This document shows positions 1 through 6,053 of a stretch of DNA of 9,748 nt, in pieces. This DNA comes from Actinomycetota bacterium (GTDB taxonomy: Bacteria; Actinomycetota; Actinomycetes; Nanopelagicales; Nanopelagicaceae). The position numbers were made by a program, and so were the translations under genes. The stretch is from NCBI GenBank assembly GCA_016870855.1, contig VGAF01000040.1, forward strand, positions 1 through 9,748, given 5' to 3'. A model generated the notes under the pieces. It ran no database searches and was not told where the DNA came from. It was given only the letters and a program-made list of their open reading frames with translations. Numbering within the stretch: the stretch's first letter is position 1; every line of letters begins with the position of its first letter.

Positions 1-356
1 TAAAGAGTTGGCCAAGGCTCAATTCCACGCTCGAGCGCTCCATCAATCAATCGATCATAGAAATCAATACCAACCTGATTAATCGCACCTTTTGCTGTCG
101 GAATTACTCGTGGCCATGCAATTGAGAAGTGATAAGCACCCACGCCCAACCATTTCATCAAATCAAGATCTTCTTCATAGCGATGATAGTGATCACAGGC
201 GATATCACCGTTATCGCCATTTGCGACTGCGCCTGGGATACGCGAGAAGGTATCCCAGATAGATGGTGCACGTCCGCCTTCATTAGTAGCGCCTTCGATT
301 TGGTAAGAAGAGGTAGAGACGCCCCAAGTGAACATATAGCGAGTGTAGTGCGCCAT
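1..356 (-). CDS. Beta-glucosidase, glycoside hydrolase family 1 (N-terminal part, runs off the left edge)
   Basis: The minus-strand frame opening at the ATG at 356 is uninterrupted to the window edge and gives 118 codons (3-356). The translation is a GH1 N-terminus: FTWGVSTSSYQIEGA (residues 9-23, with Gln19 at the position that binds the -1 sugar in the family), SIWDTF (32-37), a GD...ACDHYHRYEEDLDLMK stretch (48-68), FSIAWPR (77-83) and IEPWPTL (112-118), which in the family leads into the LYHWDLP strand. The acid/base NEP and nucleophile ENG motifs lie beyond the window, so catalytic integrity cannot be judged. The family hydrolyses beta-glucosides or related beta-linked oligosaccharides, usually in the cytoplasm; I see no signal peptide. 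An in-frame TAA lies 3 nt upstream of the ATG (360-362), so this ATG or the one at codon 8 is the start. No clear Shine-Dalgarno sequence is present. The gene is divergent from the SDR gene with 16 bp between start codons. Confidence 0.93.
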   Translation of the reverse strand, partial: MAHYTRYMFTWGVSTSSYQIEGATNEGGRAPSIWDTFSRIPGAVANGDNGDIACDHYHRYEEDLDLMKWLGVGAYHFSIAWPRVIPTAKGAINQVGIDFYDRLIDGALERGIEPWPTL

Positions 357-360
357 TGAT

Positions 361-366
361 TAGAGT
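361..366 (+). promoter_or_regulatory. Candidate -10 box (TAGAGT) for leaderless transcription of the SDR gene
   Basis: TAGAGT fits the actinobacterial TANNNT -10 pattern. It lies at -12 to -7 relative to the A of the SDR start codon at 373, the spacing expected if transcription starts at the ATG itself. No Shine-Dalgarno sequence precedes that ATG, which agrees with a leaderless mRNA. No convincing -35 is visible, and the region upstream is the coding start of the divergent GH1 gene. A six-base match is weak evidence by itself. Confidence 0.4.
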
Positions 367-372
367 TCACTC

Positions 373-1125
373 ATGTTCTCACTCGCTGGGAAGCGCGCAT
401 TGATTAGCGGCGCTGGTGCACCAGGAGGAATCGGAGTTGCAATTGCAAAGGTCCTGAAAGATTTAGGCGCTGAAGTATTTATTACTTCTACAACGGAGCG
501 AATTCATGAGCGCGCTAGGGAGCTTGGAGTAACCGGGTTAATCGCTGACTTAACAAGGGAAAGAGATTCTCTTCGCGCAATTGCTTCAATTGAAAGATTA
601 GACATTTTGGTGAACAACGCCGGTATGACGAGCGTAAATAGCCCACTTGGAACTGATGAGGCGAGCGATCTTACGAACATCACCGGCGAAGCATGGCAGC
701 GGGGTATGCAGAGAAATCTTGAGACAGCTTTCAATCTAACAAAAGCCGCACTTCCAATACTAAGAAAATCAGATAACGGTCGAATAATTATGGTCTCAAG
801 CGTCACTGGTGGCTTGATGGCAATGGCTAACCAACCGGTTTATGCCGCCGCAAAGGCAGCGATGATTGGCTTGATGCGCTCGATATCTCTAGATGAAGCG
901 AAGTATGGCGTTACTTGCAACGCGATATTACCGGGCTGGATCGAAACCGATACCCAAAGTTCACATGAGAAGTTACAGGGCTTGAAGACTCCACTTGGTA
1001 GAAATGGAAAACCAAAGGAGATCGCCAGCTTGGTGGGTTGGTTAGCATCGAATGACGCTGGTTACATGACAGGACAAACATTGGTTATCGATGGTGGAAA
1101 TTCGATTAGCGAAGAGCGCGCCTGA
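373..1125 (+). CDS. Short-chain dehydrogenase/reductase (classical SDR)
   Basis: This is a cytoplasmic NAD(P)-dependent oxidoreductase of 250 residues, the usual classical-SDR length. The Rossmann glycine motif is GAGAPGGIG (residues 13-21), NNAG is at 81-84, and the catalytic tetrad can be assigned as Asn115, Ser143 (in MVSSVTG), Tyr157 and Lys161 (YAAAK). PG at 187-188 and the C-terminal GQTLVIDGG (235-242) are also family hallmarks. After beta-strand 2 the chain reads ITSTTERIHERA with no acidic residue at the strand end, which favours NADPH over NADH, though only weakly. The resemblance is to the FabG/glucose-dehydrogenase-like group, whose substrate range is too wide to name a substrate. 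The stop overlaps the start of the next gene by one base (TGATG), so the two are probably cotranscribed and coupled. An oxidoreductase next to a carboxylate transporter suggests a sugar, polyol or hydroxy-acid substrate, which is inference. Confidence 0.9.
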   Translation: MFSLAGKRALISGAGAPGGIGVAIAKVLKDLGAEVFITSTTERIHERARELGVTGLIADLTRERDSLRAIASIERLDILVNNAGMTSVNSPLGTDEASDLTNITGEAWQRGMQRNLETAFNLTKAALPILRKSDNGRIIMVSSVTGGLMAMANQPVYAAAKAAMIGLMRSISLDEAKYGVTCNAILPGWIETDTQSSHEKLQGLKTPLGRNGKPKEIASLVGWLASNDAGYMTGQTLVIDGGNSISEERA

Positions 1126-1604
1126 TGAAGATTAGAGCCGCTCGAAAGGATGAAGCGCCAATCACTTTGCAACTAATTAAGGATTTGGCTGAGTACGAGA
1201 AAGCTCCGGATGAAGTTGAAACTACTGAGAGAGAAATCCTTGCGACAATCTTTGCTGAGAACCCCAAGGTGTTCTGTGATTTCATTGAAGTAGATGGTGA
1301 TGTCGCTGGAATGGCAATCTGGTTTTTGAATTACTCAACCTGGCAAGGCAAGCATGGCATTTATCTTGAAGATCTCTTTGTGAAACCTGAATATCGGGGC
1401 CGCGGATTTGGAAAGGCGTTACTCCAACACCTTGCGAGTATTTGCATTGAACGCGACTACGGTCGATTCCAATGGTGGGTCCTTGATTGGAATTCACCGG
1501 CGATCGAGTTCTATCGCTCACTCGGAGCCGAAGCAATGTCTGAGTGGACCGTCTATCGGGTATCCGGGGATCCGCTACGCCGACTAGGCGAGTTACCGAA
1601 ATAA
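1125..1604 (+). CDS. GNAT N-acetyltransferase, spermidine/spermine (SSAT/thialysine) type
   Basis: This 159-residue protein moves the acetyl group of acetyl-CoA to an amine. The whole chain follows the SSAT-like family: LAEYEKAPDEV (21-31), STWQGKHGIYLEDLFVKPEYRG (71-92), the acetyl-CoA pyrophosphate loop RGRGFGK (91-97), VLDWNSPAIEFYRSLGA (119-135) with Tyr130 where the family has its general-acid tyrosine, and MSEWTVYR (138-145). Family members acetylate polyamines, thialysine or other small primary amines, and the exact substrate here is open. The ATG at 1125 shares its A with the TGA of the SDR gene. There is no separate RBS, so translation probably depends on the upstream gene. A 113-bp gap separates it from tctC, so it may belong to a two-gene unit or to a longer operon. 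Confidence 0.87.
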   Translation: MKIRAARKDEAPITLQLIKDLAEYEKAPDEVETTEREILATIFAENPKVFCDFIEVDGDVAGMAIWFLNYSTWQGKHGIYLEDLFVKPEYRGRGFGKALLQHLASICIERDYGRFQWWVLDWNSPAIEFYRSLGAEAMSEWTVYRVSGDPLRRLGELPK

Positions 1605-1636
1605 ATACATCAAATAGTTATCTAAGCCTCACTCAC

Positions 1637-1662
1637 CGCCCTTCCGTTCTCGCAATTGGGCG
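1637..1662 (+). terminator. Weak stem-loop after the GNAT gene (possible attenuator or terminator)
   Basis: CGCCC at 1637-1641 is complementary to GGGCG at 1658-1662, leaving a 16-nt loop. A competing smaller hairpin is TCGC (1650-1653) with GCGA (1660-1663). The downstream tract ATTACTTT is only partly T-rich. This could trim read-through from the SDR-GNAT unit before tctC. The short stem and long loop make an efficient intrinsic terminator unlikely. Confidence 0.25.
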
Positions 1663-1664
1663 AT

Positions 1665-1670
1665 TACTTT
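1665..1670 (+). promoter_or_regulatory. Candidate internal -10 box (TACTTT) for the tct genes
   Basis: TACTTT matches TANNNT and lies 48 nt upstream of the tctC ATG. At 17-bp spacing the -35 position is TTCCGT (1642-1647), a poor match to TTGACA. The 113-bp gap, the strong RBS and the codon style of tctC all suggest that tctC has its own promoter. This is the best candidate I see in the gap, but it rests on a short degenerate motif. Confidence 0.3.
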
Positions 1671-1699
1671 GACCCCTAAGACCTCCACCCTCGGGGGTC
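1671..1699 (+). repeat. Inverted repeat GACCCC/GGGGTC in the tctC leader
   Basis: GACCCC (1671-1676) is perfectly complementary to GGGGTC (1694-1699) across a 17-nt spacer. A competing hairpin, ACCC (1687-1690) with GGGT (1695-1698), uses part of the same strand. The element ends 6 nt before the AGGAG of tctC. If transcription starts upstream it forms an RNA stem just before the RBS. If it starts near 1677, the repeat is better read as a DNA operator around the start point. The sequence does not decide between these. Confidence 0.4.
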
Positions 1700-1705
1700 G
1701 CCTAT

Positions 1706-1710
1706 AGGAG
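1706..1710 (+). promoter_or_regulatory. Strong ribosome binding site of tctC (AGGAG)
   Basis: AGGAG stands 7 nt before the ATG at 1718. It is one of the best Shine-Dalgarno sequences in the window, whereas the next gene, tctB, has only a weak one. This fits the need for many binding-protein copies per membrane transporter. Confidence 0.75.
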
Positions 1711-1717
1711 AAAATCG

Positions 1718-2845
1718 ATGAGCTTAAAGAAAGTATTGACTGGAGCAGGCGTATTCATGACCGCCTTTGCACTTGTCATCAGCAGCGTGCCATCGGCAAG
1801 CGCCGCAAAAGTTCCATCACGCAAAGCGAAAGCTGGCGATGAATGCGGTCGCGCAGGAATGCTCGCACCAGGACGTGGCGCTGAAGGCAGCACGCTCACA
1901 TGTATAAAGATGACTTACGGAACTGCGACTGGCGAACTTCGCTGGTGGTACAAGGACCTTAAGCCACTTAAGAATCTTGATTGGGTAGTTCCTGCTAACC
2001 CAGGTGGTTACTCACAGACCTCAACTGCAATTAGCGAATCCCTGAAGAAGGAAGGTCTGCTATCAACTTATAGCTCCACCTTTAAGCCAGGAGCTGGTGG
2101 AACTGTCGGACTTGGTTTCTTCCAAGAGATAAAGGCAAAGCCAGAATCAGTTTTGATTACCGGTCTTGCAATGGCTGGCGGTATTCCAACAAACAAATCA
2201 CCACTTAAGTTGGAAGCTTCAACTCCAGTTGCAAAAGTAATGCGTGAGTATCAAGCACTTGTCGTCCCTGCGACCTCAAAGTACAAGACTCTTGCTGCAT
2301 TTGTTGCAGATTGGAAAGCAAACCCAACCATGGCGCTTTCTGGCGGTTCTTCCGGATCAACTGATCACCAATTCCTTGGACTTCTTGCCAAGGCAAATGG
2401 AATCGACCCAAAGAAGATGAACTTTGTCGTTCACTCAGGTGGCCCAGAAGTCATTGCTTCTGTTCTATCAGGTGCGACAGTTGCGGGAACTTCTGGTTCT
2501 GCTGAGTTCTTGACTCAAGTGCAAGCTGGAAAGCTTCGCGTTCTCGCGATCTCTTCAGCAAAGCGCCTTTCTGGTTATCCAGCGAGAACCCTTAAGGAAC
2601 AGGGTGTAAATCTTGTCTACGGAAACTGGCGCGGCGTAATGGCCACGGCTGATCTCTCTGAGGCTGATCGCGCAAACCTGGTGAAGGTTCTCGATGCTAT
2701 GCGCGGTACCGCGACTTGGCAGGGTTACCTAAAGCAGTACAACTGGGATGATGAATGGGCCGCAGGAAAGGCCTTTGGAGACTTCCTAAAGGAAGAGCTT
2801 CCACTCGTTAAGGGTGTCATCACCGACCTTGGCCTTGGTGGTTAA
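1718..2845 (+). CDS. tctC: TctC/Bug-family tricarboxylate-type solute-binding protein with N-terminal Cys-pair module
   Basis: This is the secreted binding component of a tripartite tricarboxylate transporter, 375 residues against roughly 320 for typical TctC. A Sec signal peptide is clear: KK at 4-5, a hydrophobic core to about residue 24, then Ala-Ser-Ala (27-29) with cleavage likely before Ala30. There is no lipobox Cys. Residues about 40-78 form an extra small module with Cys43 and Cys62 and Trp76-Trp77. The TctC fold follows: WVVPANPGG (89-97), PGAGGTVGL (124-132), LALSGGSSGSTDH (around 206-217), SGGPEVIASVLSGATVAGTSGSAEF (240-264) and LRVLAISSAKR (273-283). In family members the first ligand loop reads PGGxxD; here it is PGGYSQ, with Gln100 in place of the Asp, so the ligand contact may differ. 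The ligand class (citrate, dicarboxylate, sugar acid or other) is unknown. The gene leads the tctCBA set and has a strong RBS. Confidence 0.92.
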   Translation: MSLKKVLTGAGVFMTAFALVISSVPSASAAKVPSRKAKAGDECGRAGMLAPGRGAEGSTLTCIKMTYGTATGELRWWYKDLKPLKNLDWVVPANPGGYSQTSTAISESLKKEGLLSTYSSTFKPGAGGTVGLGFFQEIKAKPESVLITGLAMAGGIPTNKSPLKLEASTPVAKVMREYQALVVPATSKYKTLAAFVADWKANPTMALSGGSSGSTDHQFLGLLAKANGIDPKKMNFVVHSGGPEVIASVLSGATVAGTSGSAEFLTQVQAGKLRVLAISSAKRLSGYPARTLKEQGVNLVYGNWRGVMATADLSEADRANLVKVLDAMRGTATWQGYLKQYNWDDEWAAGKAFGDFLKEELPLVKGVITDLGLGG

Positions 2846-2852
2846 TCACTAA

Positions 2853-3374
2853 GTGCTAAGTAAAGTTTCACAAGCAGGAAAGGGAGAGCTGGCATTTGCT
2901 GGCTCTCTCTTCTTAATCTCGTTAGTTGTTTATTGGGACACTCAACGACTTTTAATCCCAGATAACAACGTCGCAGTAAGTCCGCGAACTTTTCCTTACA
3001 TTGTCGCAACAGTCCTACTTCTTGCATCCATCGGGGTAGCCCTACAAGTATTTCGCGGCCGCGCGGCAACTCCGGAGGGAGTTGAGCCAAGCGAGCCATT
3101 TCAACGCGCTGATTTCAAGACGATGGGGATCATCGTGGGTTCAATCGGCCTACATGTATTCCTACTAGAGCGGACCGGATACATAATCTCCGCCGCTATC
3201 TCGTTCTGGGGCGTTGCTTATGCATTCGGAGTTAGGCGAATGCTCCGCCTCGGACTCATCGCTTTTATCTTTGCAACAGTCGTTTACTACAGCTTCACTT
3301 CATTCTTAGATATTCAACTTCCGAAATGGATTATTGAGGACTTTATTTCTGGAATAGGTGGATCAAATGGGTAA
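2853..3374 (+). CDS. tctB: TctB-family small membrane subunit of the TTT transporter
   Basis: This is the small integral-membrane subunit of the tripartite tricarboxylate transporter, 173 residues, which is normal for the family. It starts with GTG 7 nt after the tctC stop. A GGTGG at 2837-2841, inside the tctC end, is the only SD-like sequence. Five hydrophobic segments are visible, at about 13-28, 46-66, 90-106, 108-126 and 130-150. The family signature is VSPRTFPYIVA (42-52), equivalent to the xGPxxFP motif at the start of the second helix. A charged loop (RGRAATPEGVEPSEPFQRAD, about 68-87) lies between helices 2 and 3. The subunit is thought to support TctA in the membrane; its direct role is poorly defined in the family. 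The end overlaps the tctA start by 8 bp, so translation is probably coupled. Confidence 0.9.
   Translation: MLSKVSQAGKGELAFAGSLFLISLVVYWDTQRLLIPDNNVAVSPRTFPYIVATVLLLASIGVALQVFRGRAATPEGVEPSEPFQRADFKTMGIIVGSIGLHVFLLERTGYIISAAISFWGVAYAFGVRRMLRLGLIAFIFATVVYYSFTSFLDIQLPKWIIEDFISGIGGSNG
3356..3361 (+). promoter_or_regulatory. Ribosome binding site that sets the tctA start (AGGTGG)
   Basis: AGGTGG lies 5 nt before the ATG at 3367 and within the last codons of tctB. A GTG at 3358 is in the same frame but lies inside this motif and would have no SD of its own, so the ATG is the better start. Confidence 0.6.
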
Positions 3375-4875
3375 CTTTGACTATCTATTAAATGGTTTTG
3401 AATCGGCCCTTGCTTCTGGAAATCTAATCTATGGATTTATCGGAGTATTTCTTGGAACGCTAGTTGGTGTTCTTCCGGGGATTGGCCCCGCACTTGCAAT
3501 CGGATTACTACTTCCAATCACTCTCACAGTTCAACCAACGCAGGCGCTCATCATGTTTGCTGCGATTTATTACGGCGCGATGTATGGCGGATCAACTACA
3601 TCAATTTTGCTAAATACCCCGGGCGAAAGTGGCTCGGTGATTACTGCAGTAGAAGGCAACAAAATGGCCCGGGCTGGAAAAGCGGGCGCGGCGCTAGCTA
3701 CAGCAGCTATCGGATCATTCGTTGCCGGAACTATCGCCACACTTCTCTTAGCTTTGGCCGCTCCACAGTTAGCCGAGTTTGCACTTCAAGTTCAACCAGC
3801 TGGCTTCTTGGCGCTCATCATCACCGCGTTCTTCACTGTTGGAACGCTCCTTGGGTCATCACGTATTCGTGGCGTTCTTGCCCTTTCGGTGGGATTGGTT
3901 GTCGGACTTATTGGCGCGGATCTACAAACTGGATCTATTCGTTTGACCTTTGGCAATAACAATGCGATTGACGGAATCGAAACAGTCACCGTGATTGTTG
4001 CGCTCTTTGCGCTCGGTGAAATTCTCTATCTTGCAAGTAGATTTAAGCATTCTGAATGGCAAGTCATCCCTGTTGGCGGAAAAGCCATGATGAACAGAAA
4101 AGAGTGGAAACGTTCTTGGAAGCCATGGTTACGTGGAACTGCAATCGGTTTTCCGCTTGGAGTTGTGCCGGCGGGCGGCTCAGAAGTTCCAACCTTCCTC
4201 TCTTATGCAACCGAGAAGAAGTTCGCAAAGGGCGAGAACAAGGAAGAGTTCGGTAACGGTGCGATTGAAGGTGTTGCTGGTCCTGAAGCAGCTAACAATG
4301 CAAATGCTGCCGGAGCGCTAGTTCCACTTCTTGCACTTGGACTTCCAACATCAGCAACAGCGGCTGTTGTTCTAGTTGCTTTCCAGAGTTACAACATTCA
4401 ACCAGGGCCACTTCTATTTGTTACCAATCCAGATTTAGTATGGGCGCTGATTGCATCACTATTTATTGGAAATACTCTGCTCTTGGTACTAAACCTTCCC
4501 TTTATTAAGTTCTGGGTTAAGTTGCTATACATCCCAAGACCTTATTTATATGCCGGAATCACAACTTTTGCCTTACTCGGCGCATATGCTTTAAATAGCT
4601 CAATTTTCGATCTTCAAATGGCTTTAGTAGTGGGCTTTATCGGCTATCTATTCCGCCGTTTTGGAGTGCCAATTACACCTATGGTTATCGGAGCGATCCT
4701 TGGACCACTAGCTGAGTTGTATTACAAGCGCACCATCCAAATTAGCCAAGGCGACCACTCAGTCCTGTTCGATGGTCTTCTTACTAAATCGCTCTACACA
4801 TTCTTGCTCTTGCTTGTTGTCTTGCCTCCGCTGTATCACTTTATAAAGAGAGGTAAGCAGAACAGCACGAAATGA
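3367..4875 (+). CDS. tctA: TctA-family large membrane subunit of the TTT transporter
   Basis: This is the large permease subunit of the tripartite tricarboxylate transporter, expected to drive cation-coupled uptake of the solute delivered by TctC. From the ATG at 3367 it is 502 residues, the usual family length. Hallmarks in order are GVLPGIGP (34-41), YYGAMYGGSTTSILLNTPGE (68-87), a PAGGSEVPTFLSYATEKK loop (268-285), EGVAGPEAANNANAAGALVP (301-320) followed by LALGLPTSATAA (322-333), and FGVPITPMVIGAILGPLAE (432-450). The repeated GxP-containing stretches mark the two related halves of the protein. Many hydrophobic helices are visible, with a basic C-terminus. The start was chosen by its SD; an upstream GTG at 3358 would add three residues. 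The gene overlaps tctB by 8 bp and the MFS gene by ATGA, so three membrane proteins are read from one coupled message. No frameshift or lost motif is seen. Confidence 0.95.
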   Translation: MGNFDYLLNGFESALASGNLIYGFIGVFLGTLVGVLPGIGPALAIGLLLPITLTVQPTQALIMFAAIYYGAMYGGSTTSILLNTPGESGSVITAVEGNKMARAGKAGAALATAAIGSFVAGTIATLLLALAAPQLAEFALQVQPAGFLALIITAFFTVGTLLGSSRIRGVLALSVGLVVGLIGADLQTGSIRLTFGNNNAIDGIETVTVIVALFALGEILYLASRFKHSEWQVIPVGGKAMMNRKEWKRSWKPWLRGTAIGFPLGVVPAGGSEVPTFLSYATEKKFAKGENKEEFGNGAIEGVAGPEAANNANAAGALVPLLALGLPTSATAAVVLVAFQSYNIQPGPLLFVTNPDLVWALIASLFIGNTLLLVLNLPFIKFWVKLLYIPRPYLYAGITTFALLGAYALNSSIFDLQMALVVGFIGYLFRRFGVPITPMVIGAILGPLAELYYKRTIQISQGDHSVLFDGLLTKSLYTFLLLLVVLPPLYHFIKRGKQNSTK

Positions 4876-6053
4876 GCGATAAAAGTCAACGTTGGTTGTG
4901 GTCGCTTCTTGTAAACGTAGCCCTAGCCCAAGCAAGCATCTATGTGATGCGTCCGATGATTACCTATCGCGCGCTCGAAAATGGCGCTTCTACTTATGAG
5001 ATTGGATTGATTGCGGCGATCTATGCGTTGACGCCACTTCTAGTAGCGGTATCAATGGGTAGATGGGTCGGAAGATTTGGCGAAGCACCACTTCTCATTG
5101 CGGGTTCCTTTGCATTTATTCTTCTAGCAATCAGCCTATCTTTCACAAACAACATAGCGGCGATAGCGGCAATGACAGCAATTGCTGGCGTTGCTCATCT
5201 CGCAAATGTTGCGGCCAGCCAATCGATGGTGGCCAGTAAGAGTCCTAATGAACTCCAAGATCACAACTTTGGATATTTCTCCTTCTCAACTTCTTTAGGC
5301 CACACCATAGGTCCGATGTTAGGTGGGTTAATTGCAGGTTCCGCGGGAGTACTTCCCAAATCTTCTTCTTCGGCTTTTGTCTTTGCAGCGCTCCTTGCTT
5401 TTCTTTCATTAGTTCCAATATTTGCTTTTAAGGAGATGAAAGAGCGGAAGTCAAAAGAGGAACGCGAGATTGCGGGTTCAATTCGCGCTCGAGATGTTGT
5501 GAAACGCCCCGGTATAAAGCCTGCGATCTGGACCTCGCTCTCCGTTGCTTCGGTAAACGATGTTCTAGTTGTGATCTTGCCGTTGGTGGGAACTGAAAAT
5601 GGAATTAGCCCAGTTCTCATCGGCGCGATTCTCTCGCTCCGTTCGGCATCAGCCATGGTCTCGCGCTTCCTGCTTGGAACCCTTACCTCTCGCTTTGGCA
5701 GCACTCGGGTTATGAATTACAGCATCAATCTTTCGGCCGTCTTCTTACTTCTAACCCTCTTTGCCACAAGCGCGGTTCCATTAGCGATCTTGATGGCGAT
5801 TGTTGGATTTCTACTTGGAGTTGGACAGCCCCTTACGATGTCCATCGTCTCTAAGAAATCGCCAATTGAAGAGCGCGCGATGGCGATATCGATACGGTTA
5901 TTTGGAAATCGACTCGGCCAATTCATCGTTCCACTTGGCGCCGGCGCAATCGCTGCACCATTTGGAAGCAGCGCGATCTTTATCGGACTTGCTTCACTTA
6001 CAGCATCTGCCGGGATTGTCTCAGTCGTAACTCTTGATGACGAGGTAGCTTAA
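4872..6053 (+). CDS. Major facilitator superfamily transporter
   Basis: This is a 393-residue secondary carrier with the length and hydrophobic pattern of a 12-helix MFS protein: six helices up to about residue 186, a charged cytoplasmic loop (about 187-215, rich in Lys, Arg and Glu), then six more. The loop between helices 2 and 3 carries GRWVGRFG (63-70), a form of MFS motif A. The second half has the related LTSRFGSTRV (271-280). Helix 5 contains GHTIGPMLGGLIAG (143-156), similar to the motif C seen in many drug/H+ antiporters, which mildly favours export. The ATG overlaps the tctA stop as ATGA, so it is translationally coupled to the TTT genes. Substrate and direction are unknown. It might export a product, such as an acid made from the TTT substrate, or be a second uptake route. 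Its stop codon interlocks with that of the convergent TspO gene. Confidence 0.88.
   Translation: MSDKSQRWLWSLLVNVALAQASIYVMRPMITYRALENGASTYEIGLIAAIYALTPLLVAVSMGRWVGRFGEAPLLIAGSFAFILLAISLSFTNNIAAIAAMTAIAGVAHLANVAASQSMVASKSPNELQDHNFGYFSFSTSLGHTIGPMLGGLIAGSAGVLPKSSSSAFVFAALLAFLSLVPIFAFKEMKERKSKEEREIAGSIRARDVVKRPGIKPAIWTSLSVASVNDVLVVILPLVGTENGISPVLIGAILSLRSASAMVSRFLLGTLTSRFGSTRVMNYSINLSAVFLLLTLFATSAVPLAILMAIVGFLLGVGQPLTMSIVSKKSPIEERAMAISIRLFGNRLGQFIVPLGAGAIAAPFGSSAIFIGLASLTASAGIVSVVTLDDEVA

Noticed and set aside
129..359. Plus-strand 76-codon open frame
   Set aside because: It lies antisense to the GH1 gene, whose translation shows unmistakable family motifs; this frame shows none.
158..370. Minus-strand 70-codon open frame at the left edge
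   Set aside because: It is in a different frame from the GH1 reading, which explains the region; its own sequence has no recognisable features.
3358..3366. GTG start of tctA three codons earlier
   Set aside because: The GTG is part of the AGGTGG motif that serves as SD for the ATG at 3367, and it has no SD of its own; the difference is three residues.
5261..5704. 147-codon minus-strand open frame inside the MFS gene
   Set aside because: Long but antisense to a clear MFS coding region, with a basic, low-complexity composition and no start context; a shadow of codon bias.
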